Positions 1 to 11,666 of a stretch of 64,000 bases of DNA are shown piece after piece. Under the pieces are notes generated by a model that made no database searches, was not told where the DNA came from, and saw only the letters and a program-made list of their open reading frames with translations. Each line of letters starts with the position of its first letter. Within the stretch, counting starts at the first letter, position 1. The DNA is from Odiellus spinosus (taxonomy: Eukaryota; Arthropoda; Arachnida; Opiliones; Phalangiidae), in the NCBI GenBank assembly GCA_963920705.1, contig OY987226.1, forward strand, positions 10,604,501 through 10,668,500, in the 5' to 3' direction. Made by a program: the position numbers and the translations under genes.

Positions 1-246
1 AGATCGGAGGGGTCCTACTTGATGCCCCCTGTCTACGGAAAATTGGAAATTCTCTCTCTCCACAAACGACGACGTTTTTTGGACGAACTCCGAGGCTGCT
101 GGAGATATTCGCTCGACGAACTCCCGCTCCGAAAATATCTACCGTTAGGAGGCGTACGAATCGCGCTTTTGAAACTAACCCATACAGAGAGGGGTAGACA
201 AGACCCGGGAGTAATAGACTTCAAAGGAGGGTTTCATCGGCTTCTG
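1..246 (-). repeat. MITE family A, copy 1 (cut by window edge)
   Basis: This is the right-hand part of a roughly 340-bp non-autonomous DNA transposon that recurs at 17,807, 22,676 and 47,666. It ends in the inverted terminal sequence CATCGGCTTCTG at 235-246. Its interior matches the other copies, for example a block around positions 60-130 with ACGACGACG and CTCGACGAACTCC. It lies in the opposite orientation to the copies at 22.7 and 47.7 kb. Open frames on both strands (19-252 and 33-224) come from the GC-richer element interior and are not genes. Confidence 0.85.
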
Positions 247-1720
247 GTTTGATATAAGCAATAGCTTGAAAAACTTTGTTTGAAAACTGGGCTTCAGAAT
301 AAGATTTCATTTTCATCATCCCTTTACATTTTAAATTTTAAATTATCTATTGAATAATAATTTTGATATTCTCGAACAATTTTTATATCCGTGATCATTT
401 TATAATATGAGAGATAGGCCTGGGCAAACCCTAGATATCCTTGGCATTGGATTCAAAACTGTTTATTTGAAAAATTAGAGGGAGTAACCCGGGGATTCAG
501 TCTTGACATCTAAATTTATCGACTTCTAGCTCGTATAAGAGGGATTGTACTTAAAGGATTTAGACACATGTGCCACTGATGTAAACCTGAAAAATTGTCT
601 ATTTTTTCAATCTTATTTTTCTTCACCGGGATCCCAAGTGTTACTTGGCTCAAAATTTAATTATAACACGCGCCAAATGATTCCTGTAGCGCCCCGAAAC
701 TAATTTCTTGGATAAGAGCCACCAATTTTATTTTTGTATACTTTTTAAAGATTTAAAGTACACTTGCGAGTGTTATTGTCTGAAAATTTTAACAATGAGA
801 AACTAACACGAGTAGAATTTTGGAGATTGATAGATTATAATTTACCATCTCACGGTATTTTACCGGTATTCACAAAATAATTTGTATTTGAATACCGAAC
901 GCATCTTTCCAACTCTTCAAAATTCTTATTTTAGAATAAAACACTACAACTTTTGACCTCATTTTAATATTGAACCCAAAGAAAACCAATTTATACACCA
1001 AAAAAGTGTCCAATAACTAACATAATTCTCGATTCCGAACTAGGGTTTATTTTTAACTCTGAACTTTCTTTTTAAGTCACTAAAACAATTACCGTATCTT
1101 ATAGGTGTACTTTAAAAATGTTGTTACCTCCCTTAAGACCGTCATCTTTCAACCAGATGCGATAGAAACCAAATTAGAAGGTGGTTTTAAAATTCTATTT
1201 CTTTTAAACTAACCTTTAGGCTTGATGAAGCCGCTATGAATTTTAACTCGGGAGATTTTTTTTTTAACCCTTCTATTTCATGAATATTAAACAAAAAATT
1301 GTACCAGACTAGGCGCCATGAATTAAATTTTGAATAATTAATCATACTTCAGCGGCTGCCTAACCTGGCTTGGCTTTTAGTATTTTTTAAAACAGACGTT
1401 TGGTTACGCTTTAAGATTTTTAATTTTTTTATTTTTTGTTTCGAAAGATTTGATGGGGATTGTTTATCATGTCAAATAACACCATTTTATCAAGAACCAA
1501 TTTGTCTAAACCGAGAATATACAACAGGGACGCCACATGAAAAATTGTAGGCAAAAAATTAAAATCAGGCGATGATTTTTCAAAAAAATAATATTGCGTT
1601 AAGGGGAAAGTTTTATAATTTTGATATAAAAATTTATAATATTTTTCTGGACTAGTTACGAGAGAACCTTGCGGTTTGTTTTTTAAAAATAATTTAAGGT
1701 TTATTGTAATAAAATATACA
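247..1720. other. AT-rich gene-free stretch
   Basis: I see no open frame of useful length, no splice-framed exon and no clear repeat here. The sequence is AT-rich with short T and A runs. Confidence 0.6.
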
Positions 1721-2090
1721 CAGGGTTGTCACGGGTCAGGGAAAACAGGGAAAAGTCAGGGTATTTGAAAATGAACCAAAAAAAGTTATGGAATTTAAGA
1801 TATTTTAAAAAGTCGGGGAATAGTCAGGGAATTTAAAGATCTTTCGAGAAACCAGGAAATTACAATCATTATCCGCGGAAAAGATTTGAAGCTGACCGTG
1901 TCAGTTGTATAGATTAGAAAAAAGATACGCTCGCAAAAAGTTTGGCGAACGCGATTATATAAAAAATAAAAGGTTAAAAATTGGGTAGTATTAGCTGAAA
2001 TGGTCAGGGAAAACCGTTGGAAAAGGACAGGGAAAACCTGGAAAAATCAGGGAATTTTAATCTGAAAAAAACTGTGGCAACAATGATACA
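1721..2090. repeat. Dispersed GTCAGGGAAAA-type repeat
   Basis: The segment is built of repeated GTCAGGGAAAA and CAGGGAATTT words. It is bounded by imperfect inverted ends, CAGGGTTGTCAC on the left and GTGGCAACAATG on the right. Related degenerate pieces occur near 16,380-16,470, 24,180-24,420, 43,800-44,060 and 57,785-57,850. The structure suggests an old non-autonomous DNA element with a low-complexity interior. There is no coding capacity. Confidence 0.6.
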
Positions 2091-3530
2091 AGTTTCCTGA
2101 ACTGGAATCTCAAGATATATTCACTGGAATTTTAAAATTAAATTGTCAGGTATCAGTACCAAGCTTCTGTTTCGAGCCTTCGAGCTTAAATATAATTAGA
2201 TTTATCATCAAATTAGTAATAAAGAGCTCGGAACTAGTTTTTTAAAATCCACGTAATCGTAAATATTTCTAAAACCTACTTGTAAGATTTTGCAGAAAGA
2301 AAAGCATCATAAATAAGCCTAATTGCAAGACAACATTTTTCGCAAGTAAAGTTTTTAAGCCTAAATCATTAATTATATTCTCCTAGAATTTAATATAGGT
2401 TTTAAAACATTCTAATTGTTAATATTTTCCTACAAATTTTTTAAGCCTAAGCTATACGAATAATGTTTTAGGATATTTTTTTGGTTGAACCCTTTCATGC
2501 CAAGTTTCAAGCTTAATTCGTTAAAAACACTCGAGAAACAAATTTGTTAAAGCCTAATTTGTCACGCAACTCATTCCTGTCAACCCAAATCCCGTTGTAA
2601 ATTTCATTTGATAAGGTTTAGACAAGATGAAGTTTCACTCTTAGTATATTTTTGTTTCAGTTATGTTAATTTCATGGGATAATTTGCATTTCTATACTCC
2701 GCGTGAAGGTGGTATGGTTCTCAGGGTTATGATATCTTAAAAATATTACTGAAAAGTGATGAAATCGAAAAGTAATTATCTCTTAATGAAATCTGCATAA
2801 TTAATTAAGCGGTTTCTGAGCAGTAGACTTTCAACGCTGATCTTTGAAGAAAAAAATAGTGCGGCTTACATTTTTTTTCGTTGAAAGAGCTATAAGAATG
2901 CATATCGTAACTCAAGCACGCGGGCTTATGAATTCAAAATCGTTACTTGAATCGGAAAGTTAAATTATGCTTTAAATTAACGCTTGTACTGTTTTAAGCT
3001 GAAACTAAAAGATTTAGTACCCGAGTGGGCCCCTTGTTTTAAAAAATAAGAGGGGCCAGGGCCCCCCAGACATAGTTAAACACTCTAATTAGGAGTGGCT
3101 ATACACTCTTACACCGCTTTGCTAATGACTAAAATATTCTACGAATTTTTACTCTCTAAAGTTCTCATTGGTAATGAATGGTGATTTTTTTTTTTTTTTT
3201 TTTTTTACTAGTATAACTTATGTCTTTTAAAGAGAGTATGAAAAGAAAAATAAAATGAAATGATATAGCACAAGTGATCTTTAGGTTTTGGTCACGTTAG
3301 CGTTGATGAACCGGAGATAAGAAAAACAAAGACTCAAAAAGTTATTACTGGTGCGGAGACGGACATGAAATAGGTTAGAAATGACCCTAAATCTTAAACC
3401 ATAGATAAAATAACTACTCATAACCTTTGAAAAGTAAAAAAATAGTCTCGGAATTGTGTGTATTCATTCGCTGTTTCCCGCCAAAATTGAAGGCGCAAAA
3501 AATAGAAAAAGGGACGCCTCCCAAAATAGA
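2091..3530. other. Gene-free stretch with degenerate AAGCCTAA words and a T tract
   Basis: Between about 2,300 and 2,560 the word TTTAAGCCTAA and close variants recur at irregular spacing. A run of about 20 T lies at 3,187-3,206. I see no gene. Confidence 0.5.
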
Positions 3531-4235
3531 CAAGGATATTTACTTCCACTTATACACTTTTGTTTATTATTAAAGTGACTTTATCACTAGTTTTATCGAA
3601 GGTCTACTAACAGGATACTTTGTAGCTTTTACCGTAAATGTTATAACTTTAGACTGGATCTGTTTTAGGAAATTAAATAAATACTTTAATTTTTAATTTT
3701 TAAAATATTTCCGTTTGATGACGTAGAATGTTTCTCTTCCCCCTATTTACTTCTGTTTATTCTATCACTAATTTTATCGGAAGTCTACCAACAGGATACG
3801 TTTTAGCTTTTTTCGTAAATCTTATAACTTTAGACTGGCTCTGTTTTAATTTTTAAAATATTTCCGTTTGAATAGACAAGGATATTTACTTCCACTTATT
3901 CACTTTTGTTTATTATTAAAGTGACTTTATCACTAGTTTTATCGAAGGTCTACTAACAGGATACTTTGTAGCTTTTACCGTAAATGTTATAACTTTAGAC
4001 TGGATCTGTTTTAGGAAACTAAATAAATACTTTAATTTTTAATTTTTAAAATATTTCCGTTTGATGACGTAGAATGTTTCTCTTCCCCTTATTTACTTCT
4101 GTTTATTCTTAAAGTGACTCTATCGCTAATTTTATCGGAAGTCTACCAACAGGATACGTTTTAGCTTTTTTCGTAAATCTTATAACTTTAGACTGGCTCT
4201 GTTTTAATTTTTAAAATATTTCCGTTTGATGACGT
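3531..4235. repeat. Nested tandem repeat, two 346-353 bp units
   Basis: Two adjacent units start with CAAGGATATTTACTTCCAC at 3,531 and 3,877, a period of 346 bp. Each unit consists of two diverged half-units of about 175 bp that share CTAYYAACAGGATAC and TATAACTTTAGACTGG. There are therefore four half-units in an ABAB order. The second unit differs from the first mainly by a short extra segment near 4,110. The AB half-units are far more diverged than the two AB pairs, so the AB pair duplicated as a block recently. Confidence 0.85.
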
Positions 4236-5664
4236 AGAATGTTTTTGAAACGTGATTTAACTTGCCGTGTAAAGCATTTCAGGCGCTACACTCTAGAGAC
4301 GTAAAATTCCCCGAATTTGACTATAGTTTTCCAAAATTTCAAAAAATGTAGCTTTTATTATAATTTTTTACTACGGTGGTAATTTTTATGTCATTTTTGA
4401 ACAATTTTTACATACATTTTATACTTAATCAAATGGATGAGAATTTAATGACATTGTTACTTTAAATTATGCTGTTTTATCAAGAATCCATTCAGGTTCC
4501 ATAAGAATATGGGAGCATAGCTTTAGCCTCTTGTACCATCCTCCCAAACTTTGTAACAAAAGTTCGTCTGCAATTTTCGCAACATTTGTACGCTTAGATC
4601 TTTTTTGGGTCTGCTCCATTTTTATTACCTAAAATATTATGTCAAGGTCGTTAGTGGCGCGGGTTAATAATATAATGTCAGGAGCGATTTACTTGAAAAA
4701 TCGATTCGAAGCGGACGAACTTTAGCTACAAAGTTTGGGAGGATGGTTATTGAATCGCGGCCCTCCCATATTCTTATGGAACCTGAATGGATTCTTGGTT
4801 TTATATATACATTTATAATTAAATTAAACATTTCATCAAATTGATTTTTAGAAATCACTTTTAATTAATTAACAATTAAAAATAAAACGAAATATTCATT
4901 TCACCCTCTATTTTTCCTACCCCTTAGGGTTAATTTTCACGGACTAAATTTTTATAGCAAAAAACCTAGAAAAAAAAGGAGTCTTTAAAATTTGAGATTC
5001 GTTAAGAATTTAAGATAAGGGTTCGATGTTAATATTACGTAATCATTTTCAACTTGACTCTGACAGCGGGTAGAAAGCTACGTCCTTAGTATCATTTTAT
5101 GTATAAAATAATTAAGATTGCCGTTTGGCTAGCTTTGGAAGTGGTGTCAAATAAAGATAAGATTCTCAAATATATATAGGTATAGTTTTCGATAATAATT
5201 GGGTCTAGTTCTGCCATTTTTGATATCCCGCACCCGTTATACGTTTTTTGAATTTAAAAAATTTAATTAGTTAAACCTAACCCGTAGTTTTTGTCGGGAA
5301 ACCCACGTGTATTATCAAAGCTGCACCTCGAAGAATTTTAAACTTTGTTGAATATTTTAGGGTGTCATCCAGTTTTTGTGTTTGTGTCTGATAAATGGGG
5401 TTATCTCTTTTGGATCAGCGATACTGAAATTTTAGCCGACGAAATGTATCGTGAAAAGAATAATTATCGAAACTTGAATTTCGATGGGTTAATCACTCTC
5501 GGATCCCTTGTACATCGATTACGGATTACGCGTATTCATTTTAGCACTGTTAAAGGGAGGGATTTAAAATATTACGAGTAATCGCTTTAGTACAGTCTAA
5601 GCTACAGCCTGTACACCGATTACTCTGAGTTGCTGGTCCTTAGTTATTCTTAAATTAATGTATT
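4236..5664. other. Gene-free stretch
   Basis: This is AT-rich sequence. A 79-codon frame at 5,345-5,581 opens with TTG and has no splice or family support, so I do not call it. The words around 4,500-4,560 and 4,730-4,790 are partly inverted copies of each other: GGTTCCATAAGAATATGGGA at 4,496 against TCCCATATTCTTATGGAACC at 4,764. This gives a loose foldback spanning about 4,480-4,800. Confidence 0.5.
4484..4797. repeat. Foldback element with inverted arms
   Basis: The left arm contains AAGAATCCATTCAGGTTCCA at 4,484 and the right arm contains its complement TGGAACCTGAATGGATTCTT at 4,778-4,797. The arms extend inwards through the ATTCTTATGG word and through CCTCCCAAACTTTGTA against TACAAAGTTTGGGAGG. 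This is a MITE-like hairpin with no coding capacity. Confidence 0.75.
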
Positions 5665-6065
5665 TATAACAAAAATAATTTAAACTAGACCGAACGTCCT
5701 GCCTCTGCCCGTAGAAAGAAAAAACTTTTTAAAGACACACAAATTAAAATTCAAAAATTATTTATAGATACATTTTTTTTTCGATTGATGACGTATGCAA
5801 CTCAAATTCCATTTGGAACTCATGAAAAATCATTGACAGCCTCACTTTAAAACTTTTGCTTTACGAATTTTCTGAGCACACGCGGACAAAACTCAATATT
5901 TTATACAGTAATAATAAATTTCATTCTCTTGTATTATCGTGGGCAGACATTTTTAAGAGGTTAAATTAAAAGAATAATTTATAACAATAAAACTAGACGG
6001 TTTTAACGCCTATGAGCATGCACGAACAACGATCGAGTGCTGCGAGGCAAAATATCTCCCAAGAA
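5665..6065 (+). repeat. Dispersed repeat family E, diverged copy
   Basis: The start, CTAGACCGAACGTCCTG with TCTGCCCGTAGAAA, matches the family copies at 23,855 and 55,065. A later piece, GCGAGGCAAAATATCTCCC near 6,045, resembles the second half of those copies. This copy is eroded, and the middle (about 5,740-5,940) is unrelated and includes a piece of another dispersed repeat near 5,790-5,860. Confidence 0.5.
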
Positions 6066-6342
6066 GTTAATATCTATTATTCCATACAACTTGAACTTAA
6101 TAGGGCATTAAATGAGCTCCATTAAATTTCGTTTAGACCCCTTTTTTGGCGGGAAACACTTTTTTTTTTCTTTATTTCTTTCTAAAGTCTTATCCAGTCT
6201 CTTCCCTTCCTAACGTAATTTATTACTCCTTTCTTTGGCGTTAAGACAAGGGAAGACTTAAAGGGATTGTAAAATGTTATTGTATTCGTCTAAGTATGTT
6301 CTCGAAGAATTTTCTAAATTTTATTAAAGTCATAAAGTAGTA

Positions 6343-6499
6343 CGCTTTTCAGACGAGGTACCACTAGCCGGTTTAGTCAGATTTAACCGTAGCTTAATCA
6401 CAATTAACCGATGCTTATTGAACTAAGAAGACTATGTAAACCTATAGTGTAGGTTAAATCTAATTAAACCACGGCTAATTACTCCTCGTCTAAAGAGAG
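6343..6499. repeat. TA-flanked hairpin MITE (family B), copy 1
   Basis: A 157-bp element with terminal inverted repeats CTTTTCAGACGAGG and CCTCGTCTAAAGAG, flanked on each side by TA. The arms continue inwards: GGTTTAGTCAGATTTAACC pairs with GGTTAAATCTAATTAAACC. Copy 2 is at 39,346-39,495. A TA duplication fits a Tc1/mariner-type or similar transposase acting in trans. None is encoded here. Confidence 0.85.
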
Positions 6500-6503
6500 T
6501 ATA

Positions 6504-8400
6504 ACCGAATTCTCACGTATACAAAATATAATTTAACTGTCATTTTTGGAAATATCGTTAAAAAACTATTCAATATATTATGTATTTTCCATTAAAATAT
6601 TAACAGAACTAACAGAATTTATATAATCGGCATCTTCGAAATTTTTGGAAACATGAACCATGAAAAAACATTCTACGTCATTTCTGTATGGTCATTTTAT
6701 CAGACGATTACAGTATCTGATGGCTTCTGGCCTTGACAAACTCTACTGCGCATGATCCAATCGAAAAGAATGTATTTTCTGGCTCGCTTATGATTCTTCT
6801 TACTTATATGACTCTTCGTCCTGCCTTCAATTCGAAACTTATCTATAATCGCGTTCGAGAAACATTCCACGTCATCAAGGTAAAAAAAAATTATATTTCG
6901 ATCTTTTTAATTTAGAAGTTTCTTAAAAACGCGTCAACCCAGAGGTACTCAATATTATAATATATATTTTTTTAATAGTATGAAAAATCACAAAATATAA
7001 TCCATAGAAGACTTCGAAAAAAACGGTAGCAACTTCACTTTAAATTAAAGCAACCATTTTCGTTACTTCATGCCCTTTAAATCGTGCGCTTTTAATTTTC
7101 CCTTTATACTTGAGAACTTTAAACAAAATGGTTCAACGCGAACACCCTGATGAATTAATAAGGCGGAGAATTTTGGGTTTCTTATACTTACGAAAAAAAA
7201 AAAAAAATGAACAAGAGTGTTTTATTGCCCGTTTGCTTTGATAATTTCAAGTGTAAGACTATAAGGATTCCTAAAAAATAGGGAGTTTTTGTTTTATGTT
7301 GAATTTATTTTTATTTAATATGTTTAAAAGATATGTGCTCTGAGTGAGAGAGAAAACGAGAAATAAGTGTTATACTCGTGAAATATTAGAGGAGTTTGCA
7401 AGGACTGTTTTTCTCCTATATAGTTTGGCTTTATGTGTCAATTGGCAACATCTTTTGCTGCACTAACTCTTCTTGAACATAAGTGAAGCTGGGTTATAAT
7501 CGAGGGGTACGACACTGCTACAAATTCGTACAGACAAAAATTTGAAATCTTGAAATCTTTCAAATAACAAATATTCGTTATTTTTGAAATCCATAATCAA
7601 ATTCCTAATAAATCTTTCAAATCCTTAAAGGTACAGACCGGGATAAAAAAAAGTGTGTCTTAAATTATAGAGCGTATATTAAAACGACTAATATCATATC
7701 GCAAAAAATTTAATAGTTTGTAGATATTAAGATATTTGCGTTTATTATAAGCAAAAAGTGATCTCTAGTGAACGCCATTTTAGTTTTTTCATACCCTTTC
7801 GATGCCTGCTGAGGATCGGCTTCGCCGATTGGTTTATTTCTCACCTAAAGTCACTTGACTTTAGCTGAAAATAGATGTGGGTATAAGCGCGCTCAATTTC
7901 TTTAGAGTCAAATAAGATATGCCGGGCCGAAACATAGGCTACTTCCGAAGGATCCCGCGCGCGAACACTAACCCGAAGGTCGGTCGGCCAGCTGAGCTAG
8001 TAGTAGTCAGCACTAGGTATTAACCGAGTCTTAAGTTGATTTGAAGAATTAGAAGGTAAGAACTAAACTGCATTCATTAATTACACAATTAGGCATGTTT
8101 TCGTAGAAAGTTAGAAATCACAAAATTACGGGTCTTCTTACGAAGTTAGGAACAGACGATCCGACTGCAGCCGACTCGAATGGCCTTCGTTTCGCGAATC
8201 TTTATTGGGTCACTTAAAGGCCAATCATTGAAGCGGATCCTTATTTTTAAAACTCGAAATGCCGGGAAGCAAATATGGCGTTCTTCTAGGAACGTAAATT
8301 TCGGTTTTAAAATGATATTTATAAATTAACCAAGACTTAAATCACTATAATGTGTTTTGATTTGTAGGTTTTTAAGCATGCTCTTTCCAATGGAAGTACT
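6504..8400. other. Gene-free stretch
   Basis: AT-rich sequence, with somewhat higher GC around 7,800-8,300. No frame has coding character. The 6,733-6,915 frame is low complexity. Confidence 0.5.
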
Positions 8401-8412
8401 TTTAAAGTTGGG

Positions 8413-8625
8413 TTGCCTTTCCCTTTAACACATCTTCCAATTCTGAGTAAGTCTTCCAAATCTGTAAAAAATCTGGATAAATCTTTAATTAAATCCCTCG
8501 CAAATCTTAAACATCTTAATTTTCAACTAACCTTCGAATCTCTATCAAATGTTGAAATTCTCAAACCACAAATAAATCAATTCAAATCATTAACAAATGT
8601 TCCCAAAAATCTTCAAATACCAAAA

Positions 8626-8663
<38 letters not shown>

Positions 8664-8760
8664 CAAATCCTCAAAAATATGTAATACCGAAGATCTGTTA
8701 AGATTTCAAATCTCGTACACATTTTATTCGAGTGTGGGACCCCTCGAATGTAATCCATAA
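8413..8760 (+). repeat. Low-complexity AATC-rich tract ending in a long A run
   Basis: The words CAAATC, AAATCT and CTTAAA repeat through 8,440-8,620, followed by about 36 A residues at 8,626-8,661. A 115-codon open frame spans it only because these words lack stops. Its predicted peptide is Lys/Leu/Ser-rich with a run of lysines from the A tract. An A tract of this length may be a retroposon tail, but I see no head. Confidence 0.6.
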
Positions 8761-8845
8761 TGTCCACTGAACGTCGGGAAACTAACAGAGAGATGTTAAG
8801 GGAAGGAGAAATAGGGGTAATTAAGTACCCCTTTCTAGCCTTCAT

Positions 8846-10440
8846 ATCGCTCTCTTTTGGAAGTTGAATTTATTCCATATTATAGTCTTATAAGCTAGGA
8901 AGTGATATTCGAAACTTTCAAAAGTGTCACAAAGTTGGCGCCGCCTAAATTACGATTGAGGAGTTGCGGACTGCGCGGAGCAGTCGAGATGAGAGGAGAG
9001 AGAAAGAAAAGTTTGAAGGGAAAAGGGTGCTGAAATCATCCCCATCAGTTTTTATTATTTATTCGATCCCTTGGTGAAATCCAGACTCTTTCCAGGGTTC
9101 AGAAAGTGTTGAAATAGTTTGCAACCTAAACCCTGATACTATAAGCCGCACCAATTTTGGCTCGAAATTTAGGCCCAAGTTAAATTGAAATATTAAAGGA
9201 TCAATATATGCAAATAAAGAATTAGTTCCAATTGGTTTAAAAGGTCAGATAAAATATGCAATATTAAATGTACTTCCGGCTAGGGCGTTAAATAAATAAA
9301 ATAATTTATAATTTATCTTATTACGTCATACCATGGATCAGAATACGTTTTATATTCAGGGCGTTATATGTTATAGCTTCTTAAAACTCCTGTCAACCAA
9401 TATAAATTTAGAATTCCAAAAGGTGGCCAATAAAGCTTTATGACATTCAATCGGTGTGCATGTTCTGACAGTTCAAGTTGATTGTATTAGACAAATAACC
9501 GACAACAGTTTAATACGCCAACAATGAATTAGGCTTAATTAATCCGCCTAATCACTGTCAATTAAACCAGTACCATTTTCTTTGTATCCTATATATTGTA
9601 ACCTAAAACTTGAAACGGGGTAAATATTGACCATCTTGTTAAATAATTTGTATTAATTCTAGTCCCTGGTCGTTTCTGCTCTCATCTCCTTTAGGGTTCA
9701 ACAACCGAGGGACAAAGTCGCTGGCTAACTTATATATAAGCTTGAGAGAAAGCCTTCACTTTGATACGAGCTAGAATAAGAAACCGCGCTTCGAAACATT
9801 ACTCTTAACTTTTAAATTTATTTTTTTTTAACTTTCGAAATCCAGGGAAAATTTATTGCCTTTTCATCTCCTTTCTCATTTCCTTCTCTCGCTGTATTGC
9901 CTATTTGCGCGTTTTCTGTAATGCTTTGGCCGCTCCTAATGCGCCCCAGTGCGGAATCAACGATTCTACGCCCACCCGATATGTCACCGCGTCTTTCCAT
10001 TAACGTGACGCTTCTTTGCAGAAATCGCGAGAGAGAAAACCGCTTTAAATCATTAAAACTCTGTCCAAAATTTTAATTTAATTGAATATTTAATCTATTA
10101 ATATGAAATTCTTTGATAATTGCTTACAAAATCGCAAATCGCCGTTAGAAGATAAATGATTTAATCAATTTAATTACTTTCCTGTGGGCTTCTATTTCCT
10201 TCCCAATATTAACAATTACCTTTTATGTTAGAATTTCATCAAAAACGCAGCTTTTTTACGTGTAAAATCACACATATTCAGTGGAAGTCTTAAAATCTTT
10301 AAATTTAATTAATACGGCGCGCTAAAGTTCACCAGTAGGCATTTTAAACCGCTAGGCTGGTCAATGGGCACATTTCAAGGATCGGTATAATGTATAATTA
10401 TTTAGTGGTCGATTTAAGTCGTGGGATTAAACGCTAAATT
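8846..10440. other. Gene-free stretch
   Basis: Mostly AT-rich. A C-rich patch at 9,840-10,010 gives a 60-codon minus frame without family resemblance or splice sites that would make it an exon. I see nothing else. Confidence 0.45.
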
Positions 10441-10445
10441 CAAAA

Positions 10446-10490
10446 GCTGTTCCATTAAGATTTTAGCTCCTAGTTTCCCTTTAAACTTAA
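10446..10490 (-). repeat. Terminal fragment of foldback family F
   Basis: GCTGTTCCATTAAGATTTTA with TAGTTTCCCTTTAAA matches the right end of the large foldback element at 51,508-51,882. This is a solo end, and the rest of the element is not seen. Confidence 0.5.
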
Positions 10491-10866
10491 TAGTAGTTAT
10501 TTCCTATTATCAGTAACATAAAACTCTTGAACAGGAGGAGATACGTTTGTGATTAATTTTATATCATTTCCTCGTCGTATGCCGGTTAACATCAATTTCT
10601 GAAATTTAATTATAAAAATCACTAAAATCTTAGAATCAAACTCGAATCTTATCGGAATAGCTTTCCCTTGAAGAGTAAATATCGTACGTTTCCGATGTTT
10701 TCGTAAAAGATCTATCTGTTTCTATGAAAAAAAAATAAAAATTATATAAAATCGAACGATAACATAAACACATTTTGACACGCCGCAAAAATAACCAACC
10801 TAAATCGAGTATATTTATACCAAGCGCGTCAAAACGAGGGGTGAGATATTTTACAAGAGGACCCTC

Positions 10867-10883
10867 ATATATATATATATATT
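10867..10883. repeat. AT dinucleotide microsatellite
   Basis: A pure (AT)n run of about eight units inside AT-rich sequence. Confidence 0.8.
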
Positions 10884-11582
10884 ATAGTTTATGTAATATA
10901 TCATTTCAGCGATAGGACAAAATACTGAAATGGTAGAAACTCGTTTCAAAGAGAAAGTGAAAGGAAAAATTTATTTTTAAAGGCATAATGAAGTAGAATA
11001 TTAATAAATTAATTTACGAGACTACAACTTCATAAGAAAAACAGTTTAGTACTAGTACGTTTTAAATCCATCTATAAATTGATTGAAAAGCTCTGATAAA
11101 CCTTTCTGGCTTTCGCGCGTTCTTTGACATTTTCATTTTGTTTCTTAAGTACGTCGCCTCAACCAAGAGGTATAAAATTTTGAATATGGCGTTTTAATAG
11201 TATGATAAAATTAAAATGATTTTGGAACAGTGGAACGTGATTACCAATAAGTTTCAAATGGAAGGTATTTCGTGATAATCATCTATTGGTTCTTTAAAAG
11301 CCACAGGATCATAATGACTACGTAGATGTTTCTGATTTTTCTTTAAAACATATTTAAGTTGCTAATTAACGCTCTTTCCAAAAACATTACTCAAATTACA
11401 TTTAAACTAGTGACAGGATCACTTCAACTTTGAATTTAACACATCCCAACCAAATAGGGTAGTCAAGAAGGAATAACTGTTGCCAAATCCTAAAAAATAC
11501 TCTAGAATCAAGTATTTGAGATTTAGATAAAGCTTTTAATCAAATGTTTAAGCACGGAGCGTGATAATCTGTCTTTGACTTT

Positions 11583-11666
11583 GCAGCACATACTAAGCTA
11601 GGTTTTCATTTATTTCTTGGTTTGATTAAATTCGATTTAGATGGAAGCCTAGCTTTGTACGTGCTG
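11583..11666. repeat. 84-bp inverted-repeat hairpin (family H), copy 1
   Basis: The left arm GCAGCACATACTAAGCTAGG pairs with the right arm CCTAGCTTTGTACGTGCTG. The arms run about 26 bp each way with a few mismatches, around a loop of about 30 bases. A relative with matching arms but a different loop is at 55,925-56,003. It could be a tiny foldback MITE or a microRNA-like precursor. Confidence 0.7.

Noticed and set aside
8413-8760. 115-codon plus frame with a lysine run
   Set aside because: Low-complexity AAATC words followed by a long A tract account for the frame. There is no domain or splice support.
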